Positions 36,090-46,202 are shown, counted from the stretch's first letter. The stretch: DNA of 64,000 nucleotides from Gloeocapsopsis dulcis (GCF_032163395.1 NZ_CP119968.1:605501-669500); one strand, 5' to 3'. Made by a program: numbers and translations. Notes: generated by a model from the sequence alone, not told the origin.

Positions 36090-36974
36090 CTAGGTAGTAA
36101 ACAAACTAGCGATCGCTGCTTGCGGATCGGGCTGTTTGACGAGGGATTCGCCAATTAGTACTGCTGTTGCACCTGCGGAGGATACTACCTTGAGGTCTGC
36201 TGGCGTATGCAGTCCTGACTCGCTGACAACGAAGATATTTCGCGATCGCAATTCCTCTTTTCGTGCTTTTAGCAAAGTACAAGTTGTTTGCAAATCTACG
36301 GAAAAATCTGCTAGATTGCGATTATTGATACCAACTAATTTTACTCCATCAACAGCTAAGACGCGGTCAAGTTCCGCTAATGTGTGAACTTCGACTAAGG
36401 CTGCCATATGAAGCGCGGTTGCAATTTTGACAAAGTATTGTAAATCTTGATCGCTTAGAATTGCTGCAATTAACAGCACTGCATCCGCACCGCGAATACG
36501 TGCCATATACATTTGGTACGGATAGATAATGAAATCCTTACACAAAAGTGGTAAATCTACCGCACCGCGAATTAAGGCAAGATTGTTAAAACTGCCTTGA
36601 AAGAACTTTTCATCAGTTAATACCGAAAGACAACTTGCGCCACCTTGAGTATAGGATTGCGCGATCGCGACTGGATCAAAATCTGTGCGCAAGACACCTT
36701 TGCTTGGTGAAGCTTTTTTGACTTCGGCAATCAGTGCGGGAGTTGTCTTTCCTTGACGCAATGCACTGATAAAATCACGAGTTGGTAGTGCAGCAAGTGC
36801 TTTACGTTGAAGTTCGACTAAGGGAAGTTTTTCTCGTAGTTGCTCAACTTCAGTTTCTTTATGCCAGACAATTTTCTCTAAAATATTTTGTGGCTCAGCA
36901 TCAGAAATAGCAACCTGATAGCGTAAGCTTCTGATATCAACCGATGTATTAGGTGGACGACGGCGGATTTGCAT
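36090..36974 (-). CDS. trpC: Indole-3-glycerol phosphate synthase
   Basis: TrpC closes the indole ring in tryptophan biosynthesis, converting CdRP to indole-3-glycerol phosphate. The product from ATG 36974 has 294 residues. The TIM-barrel motifs are all present: [32 protein letters not shown] (catalytic Lys), [40 protein letters not shown] and [11 protein letters not shown], ending [14 protein letters not shown]. The first 40 residues of a longer frame (to 37094) run through a low-complexity G/C-run spacer into lpdA and are not family-like, so I start at [16 protein letters not shown]. It follows lpdA on the same strand; the spacer is 88 bases. Confidence 0.94.
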   Translation of the reverse strand: MQIRRRPPNTSVDIRSLRYQVAISDAEPQNILEKIVWHKETEVEQLREKLPLVELQRKALAALPTRDFISALRQGKTTPALIAEVKKASPSKGVLRTDFDPVAIAQSYTQGGASCLSVLTDEKFFQGSFNNLALIRGAVDLPLLCKDFIIYPYQMYMARIRGADAVLLIAAILSDQDLQYFVKIATALHMAALVEVHTLAELDRVLAVDGVKLVGINNRNLADFSVDLQTTCTLLKARKEELRSRNIFVVSESGLHTPADLKVVSSAGATAVLIGESLVKQPDPQAAIASLFTT

Positions 36975-36978
36975 ATTA

Positions 36979-37020
36979 ACTAGGGGCGAGGAGTGAGGGG
37001 CGAGGGTTGAGGGGTGAGTG
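36979..37020 (+). repeat. G-run tract between lpdA and trpC
   Basis: Four runs of three or four G lie within about 35 bases (GGGG, GGGG, GGG, GGGG with short GA-rich spacers). Similar tracts occur at 29824-29850 and, as C-runs, near 2275 and 33320. On this strand the tract has quadruplex-like spacing; the genes read the complementary strand. Confidence 0.5.
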
Positions 37021-37062
37021 GAGTTAGATATCTTACCTGAACAAGAGACTTTAGAGACGGGC

Positions 37063-38493
37063 TTAAGACGCGATCGCCCGCTTATAGGCTTCATCTAGAA
37101 CTTCAGACAGTGTGGGGTGGGCGTGGACGAGATGGGCTAAGGAGTGGACAGATTGACGGTTGGCGATTGCCGCAGAAGCTTCATGAATTAAGTCCGAAGC
37201 GTGCATTCCCATGATGTGTACTCCGAGAACTTCACCAGTGTCTTTGCGATAGACAACTTTGGCGATACCGTCGGCTTCACCTTCAGCGAGGGCTTTGGAA
37301 TTACCTTTGAAGTAAGTTCGGACTGCACCCACTTCAAATCCTTGTTCTTTACCCAGATCTTTTGCTGCAGTTTCCGTCATTCCCACATAGCTAATTTCGG
37401 GATGGGTAAACGCAGCGGCGGGGATACTGCGATAATCAATTTCTTGGTGTCGTCCGCAGATATTTTCAACGGCAACAATACCTTGTGCAGAAGCCGCATG
37501 AGCTAACATCATTTTGCCGTTAGCATCACCAATTGCCCACAAATGCGGGACAGGTTCACCTGCAGATAATACTGCCATGCGATCGTCTACAGAAATAAAG
37601 TTACGGCGATCGAGTTCGACGCCAACAGATTCTAAACCAAGGTTTTGCGTGACTGGAATGCGTCCGGTAGCAACCAAGCAAGCATCTACCTCAATGACAT
37701 CCACATCTTCTTTGGTTTTGAAGTTTGCTAGTTCAATCACCACTGGAGTTCCAGGAATAACTCGCTTCGCGTAGACTCCTACATATGTTTCAATATCACG
37801 GGGTGTAATTAAGATGCGTTCTGCTAGTTTAGCAATATCGCGGTCAAACCCTGGCATCAGTTGATCCAAAGCTTCAACCATTGTAATTTCACAGCCTAGT
37901 GCGGAGTAGACATCAGAAAACTCTAGCCCAATATAGCCGCTACCGATAATTGCCACCCAGTCGGGAAGTGATTCTAGCTTGACACCTTGATCGCTCGTAA
38001 ATACAGTTTTACCGTCTACTTCAATACCTGGCGGAACAAACGGGATAGAACCAGGAGAAAGAATAATATCTTTGGCTGTAACAGTTTTTTCACTACTGTC
38101 GGTTGTGATAGTCACTTTCTGTTGTCCTGCGACTTTACCCCAACCTCGAATGATATCAACGCCTAGACGTTTGAGGCTATTTGTCAAGTCGCCTTGAATT
38201 TTGCTGACTAAGTTGTTTGCATGATTAGCGATCGCAGCACGGTCAAACTCAACATTTCCAACCTGAATTCCCAAAGCTTTGAGATGATGGGCATTGCGTA
38301 ATTCTCGCACGCGACCAGCAGCAGCAAGTAGTGCTTTTGAGGGAATACAACCTCGGTTGACGCAGGTTCCACCCATATCTGCTGCTTCCACGATCGCGGT
38401 TTTCAATCCACAACTGACCGCGTGTAAAGCAGCACCATGTCCGCCAACTCCAGCGCCAATAATGACTAAATCGTAATCAAACTCCTGATTCAC
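37063..38493 (-). CDS. lpdA: Dihydrolipoyl dehydrogenase
   Basis: LpdA reoxidises dihydrolipoamide in pyruvate dehydrogenase and in the glycine cleavage system. The 476-residue flavoprotein has an N-terminal FAD motif ([18 protein letters not shown]), the redox disulfide [16 protein letters not shown] (about residue 42), an NAD motif [21 protein letters not shown], a second FAD segment [11 protein letters not shown], and the C-terminal dimer-interface HAHPTLSE with the catalytic His-Glu pair. The protein is complete. Neighbouring trpC follows on the same strand; the pairing is positional and I see no pathway link. Confidence 0.96.
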   Translation of the reverse strand: MNQEFDYDLVIIGAGVGGHGAALHAVSCGLKTAIVEAADMGGTCVNRGCIPSKALLAAAGRVRELRNAHHLKALGIQVGNVEFDRAAIANHANNLVSKIQGDLTNSLKRLGVDIIRGWGKVAGQQKVTITTDSSEKTVTAKDIILSPGSIPFVPPGIEVDGKTVFTSDQGVKLESLPDWVAIIGSGYIGLEFSDVYSALGCEITMVEALDQLMPGFDRDIAKLAERILITPRDIETYVGVYAKRVIPGTPVVIELANFKTKEDVDVIEVDACLVATGRIPVTQNLGLESVGVELDRRNFISVDDRMAVLSAGEPVPHLWAIGDANGKMMLAHAASAQGIVAVENICGRHQEIDYRSIPAAAFTHPEISYVGMTETAAKDLGKEQGFEVGAVRTYFKGNSKALAEGEADGIAKVVYRKDTGEVLGVHIMGMHASDLIHEASAAIANRQSVHSLAHLVHAHPTLSEVLDEAYKRAIAS

Positions 38494-38754
38494 CTCAGGT
38501 CTCCTGTACTGGTGTGCGTTACTCTAACTTATTCTCAACTTGACTGAGAATCTATGCAAGTCCCCTTTTTGAGGGAGTGCTACTAAATGATTTTAGAGGT
38601 GAACGCAACCAGAGAAACTATGACATCGAATGCAGGAAAAATCATAGTAGATACTTGGGCTTTACAAAACAGTCCCAACAACCAAAAAACGCCCAACACC
38701 TGAATTGGGTTTTTAAGTAGTGATTATTCGATCTAGAGGTCTTTATTTTTGTTA
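38494..38754. other. Intergenic region, nothing recognised
   Basis: About 260 bases upstream of lpdA, between it and the terminator at 38755-38780. It probably carries the lpdA promoter; no other signal was identified. Confidence 0.4.
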
Positions 38755-38780
38755 AAAAGAAGGGGTTTAAACCCCTTCTT
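38753..38780 (-). terminator. Intrinsic terminator
   Basis: A perfect palindrome AGAAGGGGTTTAAACCCCTTCT (38759-38780) is followed on the minus strand by TTTTTAAC. It lies just past the stop of the 66-residue gene at 38787-38987 and should end that transcript. Confidence 0.85.
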
Positions 38781-38786
38781 TCTACT

Positions 38787-38987
38787 TTATTTGTGTTCGG
38801 AGTATCTACTTTGTGAGTACCTTACTGCTGCCTCTGATGGCACGATTTTGTACCCTAACATATGATGGCCTCTGGCAACTTGTTCGGCTCTATCTCTGCT
38901 TTGATACATCAACGTATAATGCAGATGACCATGCCATTCTCCATAGACTCGATTTTCATCATCTAATATCGAAAAGTGATTAGGCAT
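38787..38987 (-). CDS. Small protein of unknown function
   Basis: A 66-residue soluble, His/Tyr-rich protein (MPNHFSILDDENRVYGEWHG, then HLHYTLMYQSRDRAEQVARG and a basic C-terminus). I do not recognise the family. The strong terminator six bases past its stop, and its gene-like codon use, make it likely to be real and transcribed alone. The GEWHGHLHY-L-YQSRDRAEQVA stretch looks like a compact alpha/beta fold. Confidence 0.6.
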   Translation of the reverse strand: MPNHFSILDDENRVYGEWHGHLHYTLMYQSRDRAEQVARGHHMLGYKIVPSEAAVRYSQSRYSEHK

Positions 38988-39296
38988 CGTTACTTACTCC
39001 ATTTTTCAATAACGCCTATATTCTTTAAATTATCATCTGCAAATGAATTGATTGCGGTAAATAATTATCAATCTATTTTGAAATTACTTGAAGATTGTAT
39101 TCGATGATTAAATTTAATGTTAAGTAAATTGTACAATAATTGCAAAAAGTAAATAAAACTATTATAGCGCTTCTCAGTTTGGTAAGGTACAAAGCTATTT
39201 GCTAAAAGCCTTACTAGACAACCACTTCGGTGTACGTCATCGAATCGAGAACCGCTATAAATTCAGCAATTGTTTTTAATTTCATTGGAGAAACAA
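38988..39296. other. AT-rich divergent promoter region
   Basis: About 310 bases between two divergent small genes, AT-rich in its first half with long T/A runs. No RNA gene or operator was recognised. GGAGAA just before the CsbD-like start is its Shine-Dalgarno sequence. Confidence 0.45.
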
Positions 39297-39485
39297 ATGA
39301 GCGTTGAAAACCGGGCAGAAGCCGTTGCTAAGAATGTAGAAGGAAAACTTCAAGAAGCTGTGAGTGAAATCACAGGCGATCCTAAAGACAAAGTAGAAGG
39401 TCAAGCAAAGCAAGAGGAAGCTGCAACCATACACACAATTGAAGACGCTAAAGATGCAGTGAAGGATACAATTGATAAAGTATAA
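39297..39485 (+). CDS. CsbD-like stress protein
   Basis: A 62-residue acidic, Lys/Glu-rich protein: MSVENRAEAVAKNVEGKLQE, then EITGDPKDKVEGQAKQEEA. The A-N-VEGK-QEA-G-ITGDPKDK-EGKAKQ pattern is that of CsbD/YjbJ-type proteins, small disordered proteins induced by general stress. I start at ATG 39297, preceded by GGAGAA; an upstream in-frame codon at 39270 adds nine unlikely residues. A strong terminator follows 26 bases after the stop, so it is monocistronic. Confidence 0.85.
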   Translation: MSVENRAEAVAKNVEGKLQEAVSEITGDPKDKVEGQAKQEEAATIHTIEDAKDAVKDTIDKV

Positions 39486-39510
39486 ATTATTTCACAAACA
39501 AGAATGGCAC

Positions 39511-39544
39511 CCAGCAAACACTCTGTTTGCTGGTTTTGTTTTTT
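39511..39544 (+). terminator. Intrinsic terminator of the CsbD-like gene
   Basis: A 9-bp stem CCAGCAAAC/GTTTGCTGG (39511-39519 with 39525-39533), loop ACTCT, then TTTTGTTTTTT. Confidence 0.92.
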
Positions 39545-39640
39545 AATTAAGATCTAAAAGCTGCAAGCGATCGCCAACAGTCGAATATTTTCTCCCCTAT
39601 ACTCTACTACCTACAGGTAGGTTTTTTTACAGAATAATAA

Positions 39641-40098
39641 GCAAAGCCCACGTATGCGCAAGCGTGGGATGTGGCATAGGCGGATTTATCCGCCTTCACC
39701 TATATTGGGTAGTCTATCAATCCAATCCTCTATTAGTTGAGTCAAAGGGATGCATCGGCTTTGGGGTCGTAAAATTTCTGACCTAGCGTTTGGAGAATTT
39801 CTGCAAATCTTAGAATGGGTCAGCAAGAAAAAAGGTAAACAAGTAGTATATATCGTCCGTTGGTATCCTAGCTCTAAAACCTGTAGCTGCTGCGGACATA
39901 TTTTAGAATCCCTGGACTTGTCTATTAGACGCTGGCGTTGTCCGTCATGCCAAGTAGAAAATGACCGAGATGAAAACGCCAGTGTAAATATCAAAATGGT
40001 TGGGGCTTCAACCATAAGGTTAGGAGATGTCAGACAGCCCTTGGCTGCAATCTCTGTTTGAGCCTTGAATCCCACGTACTTCTAGTCGTGGGAGTAGG
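39641..40098 (+). mobile_element. Internally deleted IS200/IS605 tnpB element
   Basis: The flanks are hairpins: CCCACG-TATGCGCAAG-CGTGGG near 39648-39669 on the left, and CCCACGTAC-loop-GTCGTGGG near 40073-40092 on the right, the latter in the usual place of an IS605-type right end. Between them only the C-terminal third of tnpB survives. The outer limits are approximate. Confidence 0.6.
39750..40061 (+). pseudogene. TnpB C-terminal remnant
   Basis: A 103-codon open stretch encodes only the end of a TnpB protein: SKKKGKQVVYIVRWYPSSKT, the zinc ribbon CSCCG...CPSC, and the last RuvC motif ENDRDENASVNIKM. The first two RuvC motifs are missing. A short leader (MHRLWGRKISDLAFGEFLQI) joins at the deletion point. 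It cannot be an active nuclease. It sits 80 bases upstream of the aldo/keto reductase gene and its right-end hairpin is preserved. Confidence 0.85.
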
Positions 40099-40141
40099 TC
40101 AAGATAAAGGAGTGCTAACAGAAAAAAGGAGGTGATAGCTG

Positions 40142-41242
40142 ATGGTAGAAGAATCAGGAACACCACAAAAGAAATCACTTGATTGGCAACGGCGCGAATT
40201 TCTGCAACGTGCAGGCATTATTGGTGCTGGAGGCGCGATCGCTTATTTTATTTGGCAAAAACAACAGAATACCTCAGCGACAACACAAAGCCAAGTAGTT
40301 AATGCACGCGAGGATCTTGGTACGATCCCACGACGGATGTTAGGTAAAACAGGGGTAGAAGTCTCTGCCTTGGCATTAGGAGGCGCACACCTGGGTCATG
40401 TCAAAGACGATCAAGTTGCGGTGCGGATTGTTCAAGAAGCGGTTGACGCTGGTGTGAATTTTTTAGATAACGCTTGGGAGTATGGTAAGGGTCGCTGTGA
40501 AGAATTGATGGGTCAAGCGCTGCAAGGAGGAAGGCGCGACAAAGCGTTTTTAATGACGAAAGTTTGTACGCACGGACGAGATGCGCGTGTGGCAATGCAG
40601 CAGTTAGAACAATCTTTACAACGATTGAAAACAGATTATATTGATCTGTGGCAAATTCATGAAGTGATTTATGACAACGAACCTGAATTACATTTTGCCA
40701 AAGGCGGCGTGATTGAAGCACTAGAGCAAGCAAAACAACAGGGAAAAGTCCGATTTATTGGTTTTACAGGTCATAAAGACCCCGCAATTCATCTCAAAAT
40801 GCTGGCGTACAACTACCCTTTTGATACTTGCCAGTTACCCTTAAATTGTTTTGATGCTAGCTTTCGGAGTTTTGAGCAAGAAGTGCTATCAGAACTTAAT
40901 CGACAGCAAATTGCGGCAATTGGGATGAAGAGTTTGGGTGGCAATGGCGACGCATTGAAAAAAGGAATCGTTACAGTAGAAGAAGCACTCCGCTACGCCA
41001 TGAGTCTCCCTGTAGCAAGTACTGTTAGTGGCATTGATTCTTTAGCGGTGCTGGATCAGAACCTACGCATTGCTAGTAACTTTCAGCCCATGAGTGCAGA
41101 GGAAATGCAAGCCGTACGCGATCGCTATGCTAGTTATGCCGCAGATGGACGCTTTGAACTGTACAAAACATCAAAAAAATATGATGGCAGACCAGGTAGA
41201 GAACAGCACGGATTTCCGCTACCACAGCAATTAAAACTTTAG
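40142..41242 (+). CDS. Aldo/keto reductase with Tat-type N-terminus
   Basis: A 366-residue NADP-dependent aldo/keto reductase. Residues about 17-40 read RREFLQRAGIIGAGGAIAYF, a twin-arginine-like signal or anchor. The AKR barrel then begins RRMLGKTGVEVSALALGGAHL. It includes DNAWEYGKGRCEELMGQALQ (the catalytic Asp-Tyr part), FLMTKVCTHGRD (catalytic Lys), QSLQRLKTDYIDLWQIHEV (catalytic His) and RFIGFTGHKDP. The Tat-like start suggests export or membrane attachment with folded cofactor, which is seen in some AKRs encoded near redox genes. The substrate is unknown. It is 18 bases upstream of the class I aldolase gene and probably co-transcribed with it. Confidence 0.88.
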   Translation: MVEESGTPQKKSLDWQRREFLQRAGIIGAGGAIAYFIWQKQQNTSATTQSQVVNAREDLGTIPRRMLGKTGVEVSALALGGAHLGHVKDDQVAVRIVQEAVDAGVNFLDNAWEYGKGRCEELMGQALQGGRRDKAFLMTKVCTHGRDARVAMQQLEQSLQRLKTDYIDLWQIHEVIYDNEPELHFAKGGVIEALEQAKQQGKVRFIGFTGHKDPAIHLKMLAYNYPFDTCQLPLNCFDASFRSFEQEVLSELNRQQIAAIGMKSLGGNGDALKKGIVTVEEALRYAMSLPVASTVSGIDSLAVLDQNLRIASNFQPMSAEEMQAVRDRYASYAADGRFELYKTSKKYDGRPGREQHGFPLPQQLKL

Positions 41243-41259
41243 GAATTTGAGGATTTTTT

Positions 41260-42342
41260 ATGACGGCAACACTATCTGCACCAGAATCAATTGAGTCTTG
41301 GCTAGGTGAAGAAGCAGAAGATTTGCTCAACCATAAAGCAAAAGTGTCTAAAGATTTGCTGCACTTACCAGGATCGGATTTTGTTGATCGGATTTTTACG
41401 ATTAGCGATCGCTCACCGCAAGTATTGCGCAGTCTGCAACAACTTTACTCCTATGGTCGTTTAGCAAATACTGGCTATCTTTCAATCCTGCCAGTAGATC
41501 AAGGGATCGAACACTCCGCAGGGGCTTCGTTTGCGTCTAACCCGATTTATTTCGATCCAGAAAATATCGTTAAATTGGCAATCGAGTCAGGTTGTAACGC
41601 AGTTGCGACAACTTTGGGAGTTTTAGGCAGTGTTTCGCGGAAGTATGCTCACAAAATTCCCTTTATTGCCAAACTCAACCACAACGAATTGCTGACATAT
41701 CCGAACCAATTCGATCAAGTGATGTTTGCATCGGTTGAACAAGCTTGGAATTTGGGTGCTGTTGCAGTTGGTGCAACTATTTATTTTGGATCTGAACAAT
41801 CAACACGGCAAATTCAAGAAGTAAGTGAAGCTTTTGCCCACGCCCACGAACTTGGTATGGTAACAGTTCTGTGGTGCTATTTGCGGAATAATGCCTTCAA
41901 GCAAGACAAAGACTACCATATCTCAGCAGATCTCACCGGACAAGCTAATCACTTGGGTGTGACGATTGAAGCTGATATTGTCAAACAGAAACTACCAGAC
42001 AATAATCATGGCTATGCCGCAGTTGCCCAAGCAACAGGGAAAAGCTACGGTAAAACCAGCGATCGCATGTACACTGATTTAGTTACAGACCATCCAATTG
42101 ATCTGACGCGCTATCAAGTCTTGAATTCTTATTGCGGACGTGCTGGGTTGATTAATTCGGGTGGTGCTTCGGGTAAAAATGACTTTGCTGAAGCAATTCG
42201 CACAGCAGTTATTAACAAACGCGCTGGTGGTTCCGGTTTAATTTCTGGACGCAAGACATTCCAGCGTCCTTTTGAAGACGGTGTAAAACTGTTTCATGCA
42301 ATTCAGGATATTTATCTGTCCTCAGAAGTGACGATCGCTTAA
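41260..42342 (+). CDS. Fructose-bisphosphate aldolase class I (DhnA type)
   Basis: A Schiff-base aldolase that interconverts fructose 1,6-bisphosphate and the triose phosphates. The 360-residue product has the bacterial/archaeal DhnA-type pattern: [59 protein letters not shown] and [20 protein letters not shown], with [14 protein letters not shown] at the C-terminal phosphate site. Cyanobacteria rely mainly on a class II aldolase, so a class I enzyme is an additional isozyme, often linked to salt or other stress. It follows the aldo/keto reductase closely on the same strand. Confidence 0.9.
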   Translation: MTATLSAPESIESWLGEEAEDLLNHKAKVSKDLLHLPGSDFVDRIFTISDRSPQVLRSLQQLYSYGRLANTGYLSILPVDQGIEHSAGASFASNPIYFDPENIVKLAIESGCNAVATTLGVLGSVSRKYAHKIPFIAKLNHNELLTYPNQFDQVMFASVEQAWNLGAVAVGATIYFGSEQSTRQIQEVSEAFAHAHELGMVTVLWCYLRNNAFKQDKDYHISADLTGQANHLGVTIEADIVKQKLPDNNHGYAAVAQATGKSYGKTSDRMYTDLVTDHPIDLTRYQVLNSYCGRAGLINSGGASGKNDFAEAIRTAVINKRAGGSGLISGRKTFQRPFEDGVKLFHAIQDIYLSSEVTIA

Positions 42343-42385
42343 GAGGACTCATCTCGTCATTACTGCAAAAGAACTAATTTCGCGT

Positions 42386-43741
42386 CTAGATAACAACAAT
42401 ATTGTTACGCGTAATATTTGGTTCGCCAATCAGTTGGGCAATTTGGATGGCGTTTGTGTTACCTGTACCATCAACGTCAAAGAACAAATTACCGTTATTG
42501 CGGTTGTAAATGAAGCGATCGCTCGAATTTTGTGCAGATGCTGCTACTCGAAACTCTTTGCTTGTAATAGTACCCAGCGAAAGCCCACCACCGAAACCCG
42601 CTTGAGAAACTGCAATCTTATCGAAGTTGGGATTAAAGTCTTTAATCACATCAACTCCTTCAGCAGGGAAATTAAACACAAAGCGATCGTAACCAGAACC
42701 ACCAATTAACGTATCATTACCAAACCCACCAATGAGTGTATCGTTACCAGCATTCCCTTGCAGAACATTGGCAGCACCATTGCCGATTAACTTATCAGCA
42801 AATCTCGATCCTGTAACATTTTCTATCCCCGTCAGAGTATCGCGGTCAACCAGTGCATCGTACCAAGCGTTTCCCAGTTTATCGTAGCCTTGACGGCGTG
42901 GATGAATGCCATCGGCAGTTAAGTCACTTAGTTTCAGACTACCTCCCGCATTGACAAAGCTAATGTTCTTGCCCTGCGCAACTTTGCGCTCAACTAAGCC
43001 AGGCAGAAGAGCATTAAAATCTTTGGCAAGGTTAGCAGCAGTTTCGCTGCGAACACTAGCATCAATTGGAGCAATGGAGGAAACAAGTATCTGAGTATTT
43101 GCTGATTGCTGAGCAATGCGGTCGATTAAGTAGCTTAAATCGTTGTACATTTCTTTCAAACTACTACGACCTAAAGCATCATTTGTCCCGATCATGAGTA
43201 ACACAATATCAGGTTGGTAGGTTTTGAGAATTCCTCTATTGACTAAATTGGTGATTTCATCGATTGTCCAACCACCGTGTCCTTCGTGGTTTTTGTCACC
43301 AAGGCTTGGAGGACCATTAAACTGCGAACCAACAAAGTCGATTTTCAAACCATCAGCCGATACATTGTTCCACAGTTGAATTCGGTAAGTTCCAGGAGTA
43401 GGGTCAACTCGGTGTTCTCCTTTGGTAATTGAGTCACCCAAAGGCATAATTTTGGGTTGACTTGATGGATCAAATATAGGTGTTACAACAATACCTTTTT
43501 TGAGATTAGCAACTATACCCTGAGTTGCTTGGCGATAGCTTGCTGTATCGTTGCCACTACCACCATAAAGGCGATCGTTACCACTACCGCCGTAAAGCGT
43601 ATCGTCTCCACTACCGCCATAGAGCGTATCGTTGCCAGAATAACCGGAGATTTTGTCATTTCCAGAATAACCGTAGATTGTATCTGCAAATGAACTGCCA
43701 GTAAGGTTATCGTTTTTAGGAGTTCCTTGAATAAACGCCAT
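42386..43741 (-). CDS. Secreted SGNH hydrolase flanked by RTX calcium-binding repeats
   Basis: A 451-residue protein. Residues about 10-65 hold five or six RTX nonapeptides (GYSGNDKISGYSGNDTLYGG type). Residues about 95-290 are an SGNH/GDSL esterase domain: IMPLGDSITKG (nucleophile Ser), HGGWTIDEI (Gly block), LLMIGTNDA (Asn block) and DGIHPRRQGYDKLG (Asp-His of the triad). A second RTX block (LQGNAGNDTLIGGFGNDTLIG) follows and the protein ends with a hydrophobic tail. It lacks a signal peptide; RTX repeats suggest type I secretion via the C-terminus. No transporter gene is adjacent. The ester substrate, perhaps acetylated polysaccharide or lipid, is unknown. Confidence 0.88.
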   Translation of the reverse strand: MAFIQGTPKNDNLTGSSFADTIYGYSGNDKISGYSGNDTLYGGSGDDTLYGGSGNDRLYGGSGNDTASYRQATQGIVANLKKGIVVTPIFDPSSQPKIMPLGDSITKGEHRVDPTPGTYRIQLWNNVSADGLKIDFVGSQFNGPPSLGDKNHEGHGGWTIDEITNLVNRGILKTYQPDIVLLMIGTNDALGRSSLKEMYNDLSYLIDRIAQQSANTQILVSSIAPIDASVRSETAANLAKDFNALLPGLVERKVAQGKNISFVNAGGSLKLSDLTADGIHPRRQGYDKLGNAWYDALVDRDTLTGIENVTGSRFADKLIGNGAANVLQGNAGNDTLIGGFGNDTLIGGSGYDRFVFNFPAEGVDVIKDFNPNFDKIAVSQAGFGGGLSLGTITSKEFRVAASAQNSSDRFIYNRNNGNLFFDVDGTGNTNAIQIAQLIGEPNITRNNIVVI

Positions 43742-43923
43742 GAAATTGGACTATTCTGCAATATGTTGCAGTAAAAGTATCACAAACCAAAATTAGGGAT
43801 AAATGACATAAGAGTATGGTTTTAGTGTCCAGCGTGGCAAGCAATCAAAACTAGCACTTATAAGTTGACCGAAAATTTTGGTTAGGGTCGATGCCCATAT
43901 TACTATGGGACACCTCCCTTTCA

Positions 43924-43957
43924 GAACGTAGCGTGCGACTTTCACCGCACTACGCTC
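43924..43957 (-). ncRNA. Group II intron domain V
   Basis: A 34-base hairpin, the catalytic heart of the intron ribozyme. The stem GAGCGTAGTGCG/CGCACGCTACGTTC is closed by a GAAA tetraloop, with the AGC triad near its base. The preserved pairing contrasts with the broken ORF upstream. Confidence 0.85.
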
Positions 43958-45561
43958 CTAGTTTGACATCTACTAAATCAGGGTTAACCTGTTTTTCGGA
44001 CTCACATCTTCTGCCATGATTGGTTTGATGTAGATGACATTCACGATGCAGTACTTCCAAATTATTAGCTTTCCAATTTGCATGGTTGCCATCTTTATGG
44101 TGTAGTTCCGCAATGTCACCCGAATAGAACATTAGACCGCAGTGAGCGCACAAGGGAATTCTGTTTCTTCAGGACTTTTGCCGTTATACCGTCGTAATTA
44201 GCATTTTCTCTTTTTGACCAGTACGCTAAGTCGCCGTCGAACGGGGATTTTGTCCCAGTGACGTTGATAAACCTGCATGCTGCCCATTTTACAGATGGGA
44301 ATGCTTTCTTCAAAACCTTGTTGGTTTGGTATCGGTTGTATCTTCCGGGGAGTGCGGATGAATTTCCAAACCCAGTGGTTTAGACTCCACAGGTCGTGTT
44401 GACTCATATCACAGAATCGATGGTAATTTCTCCATCCACGAACTACCGCTTCGCATTTATCGATGCGTTCTTCGAGGGTGAATCGACTATCTTGCATTAC
44501 TTCTTTCACTTTTGTCTTAATTCCTTTAACGAATTTTCGACTCGGTGTAGTGATGAATTTACCATTGGGTTTAACACAAAAGTTCCACCCAAGGAAGTCG
44601 AAACCATCGGTGCTTTTAATCACTTTAGTTTTGGCTTCTTTTACCTTTAACCCCCTTGTTGCCAAGAATTGGTCAATGCGTTCTCTGAGGATATTTTCAT
44701 CGTCTTCAGGACTAAGGATATATACTACGTCATCCGCATAGCGGAATCCTTTTAGTGCATCCAAATAAGTGCCCCCATTTTTAACTTTGTATCTCAGTTC
44801 ATATCCCACGTTTTCCAGTCCATGAAGGACTAGATTTGCGAGTAATGGGCTGATTACTCCGCCTTGAGGGGTTCCTGTTTCTGAAGACGGGAATTCTCCA
44901 CGGACTCCGGCTTTAATTGCTCGAAAAATTCCAAGCTTTGCTGCTCTGGGAATTTGGACAGATTGCATTAGGAATTTGTGGTCAATCTTGTCGAAACATT
45001 TCTCAATGTCTAGTTCGAGGATTCTGTTTCGTGTACCCTTAGCGTTAGCTTTGAGTTGATTAAAGATTCCTTGTTGAACATCGTGGCAGCTTCTACCTGG
45101 TCTAAATCCATAGGAATGGGCGTTGAGCTGAGCTTCGGCTGCTGGTTCCAGGGCATATTTGAGAAGACATTGATAAGCTCTGTCGCTAATGGTTGGAATT
45201 CCTCATCCCCTTTTTGTTCCGTCGGCTTTAGGAATCCAAACTCTTTTTAAAGGCTGGTGTTTCCATTGCTTTCAGTTTTCAACTAACACTTCATATAGTG
45301 CTATCTTTGGGCGGGTTCGAGGGCTTTTTTACCGTCTACTCCTGCGGTTTTCTTTCCCATGTTTAGCTGCGTAACTTGGCGGATAGCCAGTAGTTTCGCG
45401 GCTTGGGAGCTTAGTAAAAGTTTTTGAAGTTTTCGCACTTATCGTGCGTTTCCATTCTTTTGAGCCTTGAATATCCGAACTTGTAGGCGAAACACAACTT
45501 TGCGTAACTTGCGCCACGGGATTGATTTCCATTTATCAACTGGATTTAACTCCGTTGTCAT
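43950..45561 (-). pseudogene. Intron-encoded reverse transcriptase/maturase/HNH protein, frameshifted
   Basis: The reading frame starts MTTELNPVDKWKSIPWRKLR near 45561, the usual start of LtrA-like proteins. It then passes through at least four frame changes. The best preserved part (44198-44968) has TGTPQGGVISPLLANLVLHGLE, the RT active site FRYADDVVY, and the X/maturase domain (FTLEERIDKCEAVVRGWRNYH). Two further shifts separate it from the HNH endonuclease (CAHCGLMFYSGDIAELHHKDGNHANW, LHRECH). No single protein can span the gene, so it is non-functional unless helped in trans. The stop overlaps the first bases of domain V. Confidence 0.88.
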
Positions 45562-46202
45562 AACTTGCTCTACTACGTAGGAACATTTCTATGTAAACCT
45601 CACCCAGTTGTCAGCGAGTCCTTGGTTCGCCGATTTTCGGGTGAATCCTACCAACTCTACCCGCTAAACCTTATTTAAGGGTTCCACAATCTCATAGGGT
45701 TGAGGGTTGAAAGAGCCGTTTTATTCGTTCCTCAATCCAGTTGTTTTGTAGTTTTAGGTTCCCTCACTTCGCCCACGATTACCCAGAGTTGCATCTGCTG
45801 TATCCATCAGCGATACGGGTATATATCGTTGTTCTGCCTTGAGTTTGGCAGGAGGGCTTTGGACGCTTTTTCCGAGGGTTCGGCTGTTGCCTAACCGTGA
45901 CTACTTGCCTGTACGAGTTACCCCCATCTCAGGTTTGTTTTCCTCGTCCTGTCCCCAGCTTCATTTTCAGAGTTTGTTCTCTGTCCATGTGGGCAGATTT
46001 GGCATCACGCCACTCCTAGCGGGTGAGACTTGCTTACTTTAGGTTTTCAGCGCACTCACACCAGATTGAAGTTATCCTTACTTTCTTTTAAGATTCTGGG
46101 AATCTCAGGCGGTGTAAAACCTCTAATTCCCATAGCTACAAACTATGTTTCATAGAAACGAACCGCACGGATATAAGCCCCGCACTTTAGGGCAGCTTTT
46201 TA

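Larger units (their letters stand above)
43881..46055 (-). mobile_element. Group II intron with decayed RT-maturase gene
   Basis: Read on the minus strand, the intron would start GTGCGC at 46055 and end CCCTAAC at 43881. A 34-base domain V (43957-43924) starts GAGCGTAG, has the GAAA loop and closes GTTC, with the catalytic AGC triad in place. Domain VI follows. The internal reading frame encodes RT, X and HNH parts but is broken several times. The 5' boundary is less certain than the 3' boundary. It lies between genes, not inside one. Confidence 0.8.

Noticed and set aside
36975-37094. 40-residue N-terminal extension of TrpC
   Set aside because: It crosses a low-complexity G/C-run spacer and overlaps the end of lpdA. 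Family members begin near MQIRRRPPN, so the shorter start is preferred.
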